A DNA stretch of 64,000 bases, taken from Flavobacterium hibernum. Lineage in GTDB: Bacteria > Bacteroidota > Bacteroidia > Flavobacteriales > Flavobacteriaceae. A model generated the notes under the pieces. That model ran no database searches and was not told where the DNA came from. It saw only the letters and a list, made by a program, of their open reading frames with translations. The stretch spans positions 24,405 through 88,404 of the forward strand of contig NZ_JPRK01000020.1 of the NCBI RefSeq assembly GCF_000832125.1. The letters run 5' to 3'. Positions 52,668 through 60,968 of this stretch are shown piece by piece. The translations under genes and the position numbers were made by a program. Every line of letters begins with the position of its first letter. Positions within the stretch are counted from its first letter, which is position 1.

Positions 52668-54017
52668 ATGAAAAAATTTCTCAAAGTACTTGCCCTTGTC
52701 TTGATTCTTGCTTTTTTGTATTTCGGATTTACAACTTATCCGAAACTTGATTTGATTTCCGGCTTCTCTGCCAAAAGTATTGCCTCTGCGCATTTTATAG
52801 ATAATCGCCCGAAAGAATTAATCGAAAAAACCGACAACGATATTAAGATGATCGATTTGGCGACGAATGCAATTAACGATGCAGAGAAATTTGCAACATC
52901 AAATGTTTATGGTTTAAAAGAAAGAAAAGCAATTTATCGTGAAGGTTTGGGAGCGATTTTAATTAATGATGATTTTGATATTTCGAAACCTTATTTGTTG
53001 CCTAAAAGAACAAAATTGGTAAATAATTTGCCTTTTCCGTATGGAAATAATGAACCAAAAGATTCTGCTTTCGCGAACGTAGATTATTCAAAATTGAAAA
53101 AAGCAGTTGACGATTCTTTTGATAAAAATGGAGGGAAAACAAAACGTACGCGCGCCGTTGTTGTTTTATATAAAGACAAATTAATCGCTGAAAAATACGA
53201 TACCGAATTTAACAAAGACAGCAAAATTTTGGGTTGGTCGATGACAAAAAGCATTACAAGTTCAGCTTTTGGAGTTTTGGCCAAACAAGGAAAAATTGAT
53301 ATTTATAAACCGGCTCCAATTGCCGAATGGAAAAATGACAATCGTAAAATTATTACCATAAACGATTTGTTACATATGAATTCCGGTTTAGAATGGGAAG
53401 AGAATTACAGTACGATTTGCGACGCCACAAAAATGCTTTTTCAGGCTGAAGATATGGGAAAAGTACAAATGGATAAACCGGCTCAATTTAAACCAAATAC
53501 GCATTGGAATTATTCGTCTGGAACAACAAATTTATTATCCCGAATTTTAAAAGCGCAGTTTAAATCGCAACAAGAATATCTTGATTTTTGGTACAGTGCC
53601 GTAATCGATAAAATTGGAATGAACTCCATGATTGTTGAGCAAGATATGTCTGGAACATTCGTAGGTTCATCTTACGGATGGGCAACGGCAAGAGATTGGT
53701 CGAAATTTGGACTATTGTATCTGCATAAAGGAAATTGGAACGGCGAACAAATTCTGGACGAAAGTTGGGTAAAATATACAGCAACACCAACAAATACTTC
53801 TGAGGGAAAATATGGTGCACAGTTTTGGCTTAATGCTGGAGGAAAATTTCCTGATGTTCCTCGAGATATGTTTTATTGCAGTGGTTATCAAGGACAAATG
53901 GTGGCGATTATTCCGTCTCTGGATATGGTAATTGTGAGAATGGGGCTAAAGGAAGAGGAGCAAGGATTTGATTTTAATGGATTTCTAAAGGGAATAATTG
54001 AAAGTGTAAAAAAATAA
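52668..54017 (+). CDS. Serine hydrolase of the beta-lactamase fold, membrane-anchored
   Basis: The 449-residue protein has an N-terminal hydrophobic anchor (about residues 5-22). The penicillin-binding fold has Ser191 and Lys194 in GWSMTKS, a Tyr in HWNYSSGTTN as the second motif, and a late WLNAGGKFPD-CSGYQGQ region. It resembles class C-like esterases rather than true beta-lactamases. It is on the opposite strand to the suf genes and splits them into two blocks. Confidence 0.9.
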   Translation: MKKFLKVLALVLILAFLYFGFTTYPKLDLISGFSAKSIASAHFIDNRPKELIEKTDNDIKMIDLATNAINDAEKFATSNVYGLKERKAIYREGLGAILINDDFDISKPYLLPKRTKLVNNLPFPYGNNEPKDSAFANVDYSKLKKAVDDSFDKNGGKTKRTRAVVVLYKDKLIAEKYDTEFNKDSKILGWSMTKSITSSAFGVLAKQGKIDIYKPAPIAEWKNDNRKIITINDLLHMNSGLEWEENYSTICDATKMLFQAEDMGKVQMDKPAQFKPNTHWNYSSGTTNLLSRILKAQFKSQQEYLDFWYSAVIDKIGMNSMIVEQDMSGTFVGSSYGWATARDWSKFGLLYLHKGNWNGEQILDESWVKYTATPTNTSEGKYGAQFWLNAGGKFPDVPRDMFYCSGYQGQMVAIIPSLDMVIVRMGLKEEEQGFDFNGFLKGIIESVKK

Positions 54018-54021
54018 TTTT

Positions 54022-54189
54022 ATGAAAAAGGTCTTACATCCAGCAATTTTATTTATTGTTGGTTTTGTGTTAAATGGAATTGCCTGGACTGTAAAAGTTG
54101 GTCCAATATTAAGTAGTATTTGTTTATTGCTTGGGTTGGGATTGATTTTTTTAAGTATTATATTGTCAATCATAAAAATTAGAGGTTAA
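54022..54189 (+). CDS. Tiny two-helix membrane protein
   Basis: This 55-residue ORF starts 4 bases after the serine hydrolase stop, so it is probably co-translated. Residues 8-24 and 28-52 are hydrophobic and the end is basic (IIKIRG). No family is assigned. Confidence 0.6.
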   Translation: MKKVLHPAILFIVGFVLNGIAWTVKVGPILSSICLLLGLGLIFLSIILSIIKIRG

Positions 54190-54192
54190 GGA

Positions 54193-54539
54193 GTTAACCG
54201 CAAAGTGTGCAAGTTTGTAATAAACCTTGCGAACTTTTATGATATAATTAAAAACTATTAATGATTTTATGAAATTAAAATTGAGTGATGATTTGAGATT
54301 TTTGCAATATTTAGTTTGCACAATAATTCTTATTGGAAGCTTTGGCTTTTTGATTTACAGTATATGGATTCAGGAAATTTCTGCAATTATTTTCTGTACA
54401 ATCTTTTCAGCATTTTTATTCTTCTTTAGAAAAAAACTTAAAAATTAAAAGCTCAAAACTTTTATAAAACACAAAGTTCGCAAAGCTTATATAAAACTTT
54501 GCGAACCTTGCGTAAATCTTAGCGCTCTTAGCGGTTAAG
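54193..54539. repeat. Family A repeat copy 3, split by a small ORF
   Basis: Left outer arm GTTAACCGCAAAGTGTGCAAG starts at 54193. Right outer arm (54518-54539) ends GCGGTTAAG, and an inner hairpin lies at about 54473-54506. These match the parts of the copies at 33641 and 48160, but about 250 bp with a 59-residue ORF lies between the left arm and the inner hairpin. It ends 6 bp from the sufD stop codon. Confidence 0.6.
54269..54448 (+). CDS. Tiny two-helix membrane protein inside a repeat
   Basis: This 59-residue ORF has two hydrophobic segments (about residues 12-33 and 37-53) and a basic end (RKKLKN). It lies between parts of a family A repeat. No family is recognised, and expression is unproven. 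Confidence 0.5.
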   Translation: MKLKLSDDLRFLQYLVCTIILIGSFGFLIYSIWIQEISAIIFCTIFSAFLFFFRKKLKN

Positions 54540-54544
54540 AAAAT

Positions 54545-55861
54545 CTACAAATCAAATCCTAAATTCACGCCTAATTTCATGGCAATGATTTTAGTAATTC
54601 TTTGTTTTAATTCTGGTATTTTAATGCTTTCTATTACGGCATTTGAGAATGCATACATCAATAAAGCTTTAGCTTCTTTTTGAGGAATTCCACGAGATTG
54701 CATGTAGAACATAGCAGTTTCGTCAAGTTGTCCAACTGTACAACCGTGAGAACATTTTACGTCATCGGCAAAAATCTCTAATTGTGGTTTTGCGTTAATA
54801 GTTGCTTTATCGCTCAATAAAATATTATTGCTTTTTTGGAAAGCGTTTGTTTTTTGAGCTTCTTTTTCAACCAAAACTTTTCCGTTGAAAACTCCTGTCG
54901 AGCGATCAGAGAAAATTCCTTTATAATCCTGGAAACTTTCGCAATTGGGCGTTGCGTGGTTTACCAAAGTATAATGATCAACGTGTTGCTTATCGTTAAG
55001 GATAGAAATTCCGTTAAGCGTACTTGTTAATCTTTCACCAAAGTGATAAAAGTTTAAGTTGTTACGAGTTAGATTTCCTCCAAACGAAAAAGTATGTACA
55101 TAAGCATGGCTTTCTTGTTGTTGAGAAACATAAGTATTGTCAACTAAATTAGCTTCGCTATTGTCGTTTTGGATTTTGTAATAATCAACAATTGCACGTT
55201 TTTGAGCAAAAATCTCTGTAACCGAATTGGTTAAAACTGGATTTTCGTTCAAACTTTGGTGACGCTCGATAATTTGAACATGTGAATTTTCTCCAACAAT
55301 AATCAAATTTCTAGGTTGAACCAATAAAGCAGCTTCATTTCCTGTAGAGAAATACATGATCTCAATTGGTTTGTCGGCTACCTTCTTTTTTGGAATATTG
55401 ATGTAAGCACCTTCACAAGCAAATGCAGTATTCAACGAAGTTAAACTTTCGTCTTTACTAGCAATTTGATTAAAGTAAGTGTCAATAATCATTTTGTATT
55501 TTGGTTTAGTTAATGCCGATGACATTAAGCAAACATCGATTCCGTCGTGAGTTGTAGAAGATAAATGCGAACTAAAAACACCATCAATAAATACTAATTT
55601 GTAAGTGTCGATTTCGTGTAAAAAGTATTTTTTTACCTGATTAAATTCGATTGAATTTTCTTGCTTAGGAAAAACCGAAAAGTCATTTTTTAAGATGGCG
55701 TTTAACGATGTGTATTTCCAAGCTTCTTCTTTTTTGGTTGGGAAACCTTTATTTTCAAAGTTTTTTAGTGCTTTCGTGCGAACGTCATGTAAATCTGAAT
55801 GTACATCGACACGCTCTTCAAAAGCCATAAAAGACGATACTAATTTTTCTTTTAAATCCAT
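54545..55861 (-). CDS. sufD: Fe-S assembly protein SufD
   Basis: SufD forms the scaffold complex with SufB and SufC. The 438-residue protein has the conserved C-terminal segment DVKCSHGCTVGQLDETAMFYMQSRGIP and a beta-helix-rich middle. The start MDLKEKLVSSFMAFE is clear. It is the last gene of the sufBCD block, separated from sufC by the four-helix-bundle cassette. Confidence 0.96.
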   Translation of the reverse strand: MDLKEKLVSSFMAFEERVDVHSDLHDVRTKALKNFENKGFPTKKEEAWKYTSLNAILKNDFSVFPKQENSIEFNQVKKYFLHEIDTYKLVFIDGVFSSHLSSTTHDGIDVCLMSSALTKPKYKMIIDTYFNQIASKDESLTSLNTAFACEGAYINIPKKKVADKPIEIMYFSTGNEAALLVQPRNLIIVGENSHVQIIERHQSLNENPVLTNSVTEIFAQKRAIVDYYKIQNDNSEANLVDNTYVSQQQESHAYVHTFSFGGNLTRNNLNFYHFGERLTSTLNGISILNDKQHVDHYTLVNHATPNCESFQDYKGIFSDRSTGVFNGKVLVEKEAQKTNAFQKSNNILLSDKATINAKPQLEIFADDVKCSHGCTVGQLDETAMFYMQSRGIPQKEAKALLMYAFSNAVIESIKIPELKQRITKIIAMKLGVNLGFDL

Positions 55862-55889
55862 TTTGTTTTTGTTTCCTTCGGTGTTTCAG

Positions 55890-56441
55890 GTTTCAAGTTT
55901 CAGGTTGCCTGTTGTGACTTGTTACTTTGCAATCCGTTTTTTTGTTTCAGGTTTGAAGTTTCAAGTTTTTTCTACTGAAACTTATTTCCTTTGAAATCTT
56001 TTTTATTGAGATAAGTAATAAAGTTTTTTATTTTACCACTTAAATTTCCGTAATCTGTTTTTAAAGCTTCAAATTTTTGCTCCGAAATATATTCAAAATC
56101 AAAAACTCTATAAAGCTGAGATCTTGTTTCTCCTGCAGAACCTTTTGCTATTGATAGAAATTGACGAAACTCTAAATTTCCATCTCTTTCAAATCCTTCA
56201 GCAATATTGTCCATCACTGAGCCAGAAGAAGCTTTTATTTGATTTTTGAATCTGAGATCTGATCTTAACTCTGTATGAATTGCGATAAGATGAACTTCTT
56301 TCGCTAATCGTCGAGCTTCTTTCCAAATTTCTAAATCCTCAAATCTTTTGATTGTTGCCATATTTCTGTTTTTTTTGTTTTTAAGTTTAAACCTACAAAT
56401 GTAGCTCAACTTGAAACTAAAAAAAACATGAAACTTGAAAC
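55890..56441. mobile_element. Putative small cassette with 13-bp inverted repeats around the four-helix gene
   Basis: GTTTCAAGTTTCA (55890-55902) and its exact reverse complement (56429-56441) bracket the gene at 55972-56361. Related units (GTTTCAGG, GAAGTTTCAAG) are repeated at 55882-55966. The 552-bp unit carries no transposase. The insertion between two suf genes suggests a non-autonomous or retro-type mobile unit; this is inference. Confidence 0.5.
55972..56361 (-). CDS. Four-helix-bundle protein (S23/23S-rRNA-IVP family)
   Basis: I chose the ATG at 56361 (MATIKRFEDLEIWKEARRLA, 129 residues). Family features are FEDLEIWKEAR, FKNQIKASSGSVMDNIAEGFERDG and FLSIAKGSAGETRSQLYRVFD. Members are known from 23S rRNA intervening sequences, and the Avd protein of diversity-generating retroelements shares the fold. 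No reverse transcriptase or rRNA is near. It sits between sufC and sufD, so it is read through with the suf transcript unless terminated. Confidence 0.93.
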   Translation of the reverse strand: MATIKRFEDLEIWKEARRLAKEVHLIAIHTELRSDLRFKNQIKASSGSVMDNIAEGFERDGNLEFRQFLSIAKGSAGETRSQLYRVFDFEYISEQKFEALKTDYGNLSGKIKNFITYLNKKDFKGNKFQ

Positions 56442-56445
56442 AAAT

Positions 56446-57192
56446 TTAATTCTCCGCTTTAATCCAGTCGTATCCTTTTTCTTCCAATTCGTAAGCCAAT
56501 TCTTTTCCACCAGATTTTACAATTTTTCCATTGTAAAGTACGTGAACGAAATCAGGAACGATATAATCCAATAAACGTTGGTAGTGTGTGATTACGATAA
56601 TTGCGTTTTTCTCGCTTTTTAATTTGTTTACTCCATTAGCAACAATTCTTAAAGCATCGATATCAAGACCAGAATCAGTTTCGTCAAGGATTGCTAATTT
56701 TGGTTCTAACATTGCCATCTGGAAAATTTCGTTTCTTTTTTTCTCTCCTCCGGAAAAACCTTCGTTTAAAGAACGAGATAAAAATTTACGATCAATTTCT
56801 AATAATTCAGATTTCTCACGAATTACTTTTAGCATTTCGTTTGCAGGCATTTCTTCCTGTCCGTTTGCTTTACGAGTTTCGTTGATTGCAGTTTTCATGA
56901 AGTTAGTTACGCTTACTCCAGGGATTTCTACAGGATATTGAAAAGAAAGGAAAACTCCTTTGTGTGCTCTTTCTTCTGGAGCTAAATCAGCAAGATCTTC
57001 TCCGTCAAGGAAAACTTCTCCTTCAGTAACTTCGTAGTTTTCGTTTCCGGCAATAACAGCCGAAAGTGTACTTTTTCCAGAACCGTTTGGTCCCATGATG
57101 GCGTGTACTTCACCAGCTTTAACTTCTATATTAATTCCTTTCAGGATTTCTTTATCACCAATTGAGGCGTGAAGGTTTTTTATTGATAACAT
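56446..57192 (-). CDS. sufC: Fe-S assembly ATPase SufC
   Basis: SufC is the ABC-type ATPase that drives the SufBCD scaffold. The 248-residue protein has Walker A GPNGSGKST, the signature LNEGFSGGEKKR with NEIFQMAML, Walker B LAILDETDSGLD and an H-loop His (ITHYQRLL). It is a standard SufC length. It follows the small reductase gene by 13 bases. Confidence 0.97.
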   Translation of the reverse strand: MLSIKNLHASIGDKEILKGINIEVKAGEVHAIMGPNGSGKSTLSAVIAGNENYEVTEGEVFLDGEDLADLAPEERAHKGVFLSFQYPVEIPGVSVTNFMKTAINETRKANGQEEMPANEMLKVIREKSELLEIDRKFLSRSLNEGFSGGEKKRNEIFQMAMLEPKLAILDETDSGLDIDALRIVANGVNKLKSEKNAIIVITHYQRLLDYIVPDFVHVLYNGKIVKSGGKELAYELEEKGYDWIKAEN

Positions 57193-57205
57193 TGTTTTTT
57201 TTATT

Positions 57206-57694
57206 TTATATAAATGTCAATTCTATTTTTGTTGTTTGGTTTAGGATATTGGCATTAAAATGCGCGTGTCCTAAATACTCCATGCCTAAATAATCGGCTG
57301 ATTTTTTGAACGGAATGTAAAAACTATCTTCGATTTCATTGTCGTGCGAATTTGATATCACACCAATTTTTTTTCCTCTTAGTTTTCGTCCGGTTTCTTT
57401 TTCAATTCGGATTAAATCCGATATACGATCAAAGAAAACCTTCATTATTCCACTCATATTGTACCAATAAATTGGCGTTGCAAAAATTAAAGTGTCGTAT
57501 TTTTCGATGATGCCTTTTATTAAAGGCAAAAAATCATCTTCTCTGTTTTTGCTTTCATAATCATAATAAGAAATATTATAATCACTTAAATCAATTACAT
57601 CTATTCCGGTATCTTTAGAAATTTCATCCACAATTCGGGTTGTGTTTCCGTTTTTTCTGGATGAACCTAAAATGATTACTTTTTTACCTTCCAT
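57206..57694 (-). CDS. NAD(P)H-dependent FMN reductase, flavodoxin-like fold
   Basis: The 162-residue protein has the FMN phosphate-binding loop LGSSRKNGNTTR near residue 10 and the ATPIYWYNMSGIMKVFFDRISDL segment typical of NADPH-dependent FMN reductases. It lies in the suf operon between sufB and sufC, 7 and 13 bases from them. It may provide electrons, for example to reduce iron or sulfur; this is inferred. Confidence 0.88.
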   Translation of the reverse strand: MEGKKVIILGSSRKNGNTTRIVDEISKDTGIDVIDLSDYNISYYDYESKNREDDFLPLIKGIIEKYDTLIFATPIYWYNMSGIMKVFFDRISDLIRIEKETGRKLRGKKIGVISNSHDNEIEDSFYIPFKKSADYLGMEYLGHAHFNANILNQTTKIELTFI

Positions 57695-57701
57695 TTTGCA
57701 A

Positions 57702-59150
57702 TTAACCTACAGATCCTTCTAAAGAAATCTCTAATAATTTTTGAGCTTCAACAGCAAATTCCATTGGTAATTTGTTCAATACATCTTTACTGAAACCGTT
57801 TACAATTAAGGCAATCGCTTTTTCAGTTGGGATACCTCTTTGGTTACAATAAAAAACCTGATCTTCTCCAATTTTACTTGTCGTTGCTTCGTGTTCTATT
57901 TTTGCAGATGGATTTTTACTTTCGATGTAAGGAAAAGTATGTGCTCCACAATTGTTACCCATTAATAGAGAATCACATTGAGAAAAGTTTCTTGCGTTAT
58001 CTGCTCTAGGGCTAATTTGCACTAATCCGCGGTAACTGTTTTGTGATTTACCAGCAGAGATACCTTTAGAAATAATGGTCGATTTGGTATTTTTACCTAA
58101 ATGGATCATTTTAGTACCTGTATCTGCTTGTTGGAAGTTATTAGTTACAGCGATCGAATAAAATTCTCCTACTGAATTGTCTCCTTTTAATACACAAGAA
58201 GGGTATTTCCAGGTTACAGCAGAACCTGTTTCTACTTGTGTCCAAGAAATTTTAGCGTTTGTTTCGCATAAACCTCTTTTAGTTACAAAGTTGTAAACTC
58301 CACCTTTTCCTTCTTTGTTTCCAGGAAACCAGTTTTGAACGGTAGAATATTTAATTTCTGCATCGTCCATGGCAATTAATTCAACTACAGCTGCGTGCAA
58401 TTGATTTTCGTCACGACTAGGAGCTGTACAGCCTTCAAGGTATGAAACGTAACTTCCTGCATCAGCAATAACGAGCGTTCTTTCGAATTGTCCTGTTCCT
58501 GCCTGATTGATTCTAAAGTAAGTTGAAAGTTCCATTGGGCAACGAACACCTTTTGGAATATAACAGAAACTTCCGTCAGAGAAAACTGCTGAGTTTAATG
58601 CTGCATAGAAGTTGTCTTTTTGCGGTACAACAGTTCCTAAATATTTTTTTACTAATTCAGGATGTTCTTTGATAGCTTCTGAAATTGGACAGAAAATAAT
58701 TCCTTTTTCGGCTAATGTTTTCTTGAAAGTAGTTGCTACAGAAACAGAATCGACAACAATATCCATAGCGACATTGTTCATCATTTTTTGTTCGTCGACA
58801 GAGATACCTAATTTTTTGTACATCTCTAAAAGTTCCGGATCAACATCGTCCAACGTTTTATTTGGATCAACTTGTTTTGGAGCTGAGTAATAAGATATTG
58901 CCTGAAAATCTGGTTTTACATAATGAACATTTGCCCATTCTGGCTCAATCATTTCTTTCCATGCACGAAAAGCCTCAATACGCCAATCGGTCATCCATTG
59001 AGGTTCTTCTTTTTTAAGAGAAATAGCTCTCACGATATCTTCGTTTAAACCAATAGGAAACGTTTCTGATTCAATATCAGTGTAAAATCCGTATTCGTAT
59101 TCTTTTGTCTCGAGTTCGATTTTTAAATCGTCTTCTGTGTATTTGCTCAT
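57702..59150 (-). CDS. sufB: Fe-S assembly protein SufB
   Basis: SufB is the main scaffold on which clusters form. The 482-residue protein has PKGVRCPMELSTYFRIN, DAGSYVSYLEGCTAPS, the beta-helix region with CVLKGDNSVGEFYSIAVT, and the C-terminal EHEATTSKIGEDQVFYCNQRGI with the conserved Cys. It follows the A-type carrier gene by about 95 bases. Confidence 0.97.
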   Translation of the reverse strand: MSKYTEDDLKIELETKEYEYGFYTDIESETFPIGLNEDIVRAISLKKEEPQWMTDWRIEAFRAWKEMIEPEWANVHYVKPDFQAISYYSAPKQVDPNKTLDDVDPELLEMYKKLGISVDEQKMMNNVAMDIVVDSVSVATTFKKTLAEKGIIFCPISEAIKEHPELVKKYLGTVVPQKDNFYAALNSAVFSDGSFCYIPKGVRCPMELSTYFRINQAGTGQFERTLVIADAGSYVSYLEGCTAPSRDENQLHAAVVELIAMDDAEIKYSTVQNWFPGNKEGKGGVYNFVTKRGLCETNAKISWTQVETGSAVTWKYPSCVLKGDNSVGEFYSIAVTNNFQQADTGTKMIHLGKNTKSTIISKGISAGKSQNSYRGLVQISPRADNARNFSQCDSLLMGNNCGAHTFPYIESKNPSAKIEHEATTSKIGEDQVFYCNQRGIPTEKAIALIVNGFSKDVLNKLPMEFAVEAQKLLEISLEGSVG

Positions 59151-59244
59151 TGTTTTTTTATTGAAAGACTCAAAAATTGAAGGATTTAAATAAAATCACT
59201 TCTGTAATTTTTAAATCTTTAAATTTTGCAATCGTTTAATTATT

Positions 59245-59574
59245 TTAAAGAGAGAAAGATTCTCCGCAACCACAAGTTCTGCTTGCATTTGGATTATTGA
59301 ATACAAAACCTTTTCCGTTTAATCCTCCAGAAAATTCTAAAATTGTTCCGGCTAAATAAAGGAATGATTTTTTTTCAACTGCAATTGTTATGTCGTTGTC
59401 TATGAATATTTTGTCGTCGTCGCCTTTAGTTTTGTCAAATTTTAAATCATAAGACAAACCAGAGCATCCACCACTTTTAACGCCTACTCTTACGTAATCG
59501 CTAGCAGCATCAAAACCATCATCTTTCATTAAGTCGATGATTTTCTTTTTGGCTGTATCAGAAACTTTTATCAT
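59245..59574 (-). CDS. A-type Fe-S carrier (HesB/IscA/SufA family)
   Basis: The 109-residue protein has the three conserved cysteines Cys37 (GGCSGLSY), Cys101 and Cys103 (TCGCGESF). It delivers assembled clusters to apoproteins. It is the first gene of the suf block and lies behind a near-consensus promoter. Confidence 0.95.
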   Translation of the reverse strand: MIKVSDTAKKKIIDLMKDDGFDAASDYVRVGVKSGGCSGLSYDLKFDKTKGDDDKIFIDNDITIAVEKKSFLYLAGTILEFSGGLNGKGFVFNNPNASRTCGCGESFSL

Positions 59575-59680
59575 TGTTTATGGTATTTGTTTTTAGCTTT
59601 CATTTGAATTTACGGTCTAAAAAGTAATTATTGGATTACTTTTTAAAGTACTGTAGTTCAATGTTCAAATGAAATTATCT

Positions 59681-59689
59681 GCAAAGATA
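59681..59689 (-). promoter_or_regulatory. Promoter of the suf block
   Basis: TATCTTTGC on the minus strand is an exact TAnnTTTGC match. The leader to the carrier gene would be about 100 bases. No clear operator palindrome was seen. The rest of the 382-bp divergent gap (59575-59956) holds only this box and the one at 59930. Confidence 0.6.
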
Positions 59690-59929
59690 CGACTTAAAAA
59701 CCTTTTTCCATAACGGTTCACATTAATATAACAAATGTTAAAATAGATAGAACTTATTTTGATTGCTGAATTTATAAATTGACTATAGATAAATCTGCTA
59801 AATGATATTTTTAAAATAGTTGAAAATAATTTTAAGAAATATATTTTTTACAAGCATTTAAATGAGAACAATGCTTGATATTTGTTAAAAAAACCGTACT
59901 TATACCTGTTTTAAATCGTGAAATAATGG

Positions 59930-59938
59930 TATTTTTGC
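59930..59938 (+). promoter_or_regulatory. Candidate -7 box for the coiled-coil protein gene
   Basis: TATTTTTGC fits TAnnTTTG and lies 18 bases before the ATG at 59957. Confidence 0.55.
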
Positions 59939-59956
59939 GATAAATTGTCAGTAATT

Positions 59957-60883
59957 ATGAAAAAACAATACAAAGATAAGTGGGTTAAAGCACTTTTAGC
60001 CGTGTTTTTTGTTTTTGGAATAGGTGCTACAGTCTTTATTTTTAGTAGGGAGACAAATGAAAAGGATGAAAAAATTAAAGTTGTAACAATTGAAAAACCG
60101 GTTGTCGAACCCAATCGAGAATCTCTTGCTCAAAAGAATATTTTAGATTCTTTGATGAATTTAAAATTGGCCTATGATGCAGCAATACTTGAAAAAACGG
60201 CATTGTCGCAACAATTAGAAATTGAAAGGAAGAATATTGAAAATTTAATGGAAATTATTAATGCTTCTAAAAATCCTTCTCAAGAACAAATTCAAGTATA
60301 TCGAAGACAGATGTCTGATTTGAAAGCTGCTTTAGCTTCTAAAGGTATTGAGGTTACTACATTAAAATCTCAAAATAAAAATCTACTTACCGAAATTGAA
60401 AGTCAAAACGTGGTCATGTACAAACAGAAGGCCGAAAATGACACATTAATTTCAAAACAAAAAAAATTAGAATCAACACTTAAAGATGCTTCAAAATTAA
60501 CGTTGAATAATTTTAAAGTAATTGCACTACGAGAAAAAAATTCAGGAAAAGAACTTGAAACAGACAAAGCCAAAAGCGTAAAAAAGCTTAAAATTAGTTT
60601 TTCAGTCAACGGAAATCCTGTGGCAAAAACAGGAAAGAAAGTGTATTATATTCAGGTTTTAGATCAAAAAAATACGGTTTTGGGTGAAAATAAATTAATT
60701 GAATTTGGTGACGATAAAGCTTTGGTTTACAGTTTTATTGTAAGCTTAGATTATCAGGGAAAAGCGACTAATGTGTACGGAGTTTTAAATTCTGATGAAA
60801 ATCCATTTGCAAAAGGAACCTATTTTGTCAATTTCTTTGACAAACAAGAAATTATGGGAAGTTCTTCTATTACGCTAGAATAA
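59957..60883 (+). CDS. Membrane-anchored coiled-coil protein
   Basis: I chose the ATG at 59957 (MKKQYKDKWVKALLAVFF, 308 residues) over a TTG at 59945. A single membrane segment is at about residues 10-28. A long coiled coil follows (about 50-185), then a C-terminal beta-rich domain (KLKISFSVNGNPVAKTGKKVYYIQVLD). From memory, similar flavobacterial proteins are vaguely annotated as chromosome-partitioning proteins. Function is unknown. Confidence 0.78.
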   Translation: MKKQYKDKWVKALLAVFFVFGIGATVFIFSRETNEKDEKIKVVTIEKPVVEPNRESLAQKNILDSLMNLKLAYDAAILEKTALSQQLEIERKNIENLMEIINASKNPSQEQIQVYRRQMSDLKAALASKGIEVTTLKSQNKNLLTEIESQNVVMYKQKAENDTLISKQKKLESTLKDASKLTLNNFKVIALREKNSGKELETDKAKSVKKLKISFSVNGNPVAKTGKKVYYIQVLDQKNTVLGENKLIEFGDDKALVYSFIVSLDYQGKATNVYGVLNSDENPFAKGTYFVNFFDKQEIMGSSSITLE

Positions 60884-60935
60884 GGAAGTTTTGAGTTTTT
60901 AAAGGAAAATTTTTAGCATAAGGAAATCCAATTTC

Positions 60936-60943
60936 CTAGCTTT
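60936..60943 (+). promoter_or_regulatory. Candidate -7 box for the MBL hydrolase gene
   Basis: TAGCTTTG fits TAnnTTTG, with a small hairpin (GGAAA with TTTCC) just upstream and the ATG 25 bases downstream. Confidence 0.5.
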
Positions 60944-60968
60944 GTTTCTATATTAGAAATTTATTTTT

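Noticed and set aside
55972..56361. Diversity-generating retroelement, because the four-helix protein resembles Avd
   Set aside because: No reverse transcriptase, template repeat or variable repeat is within the window.
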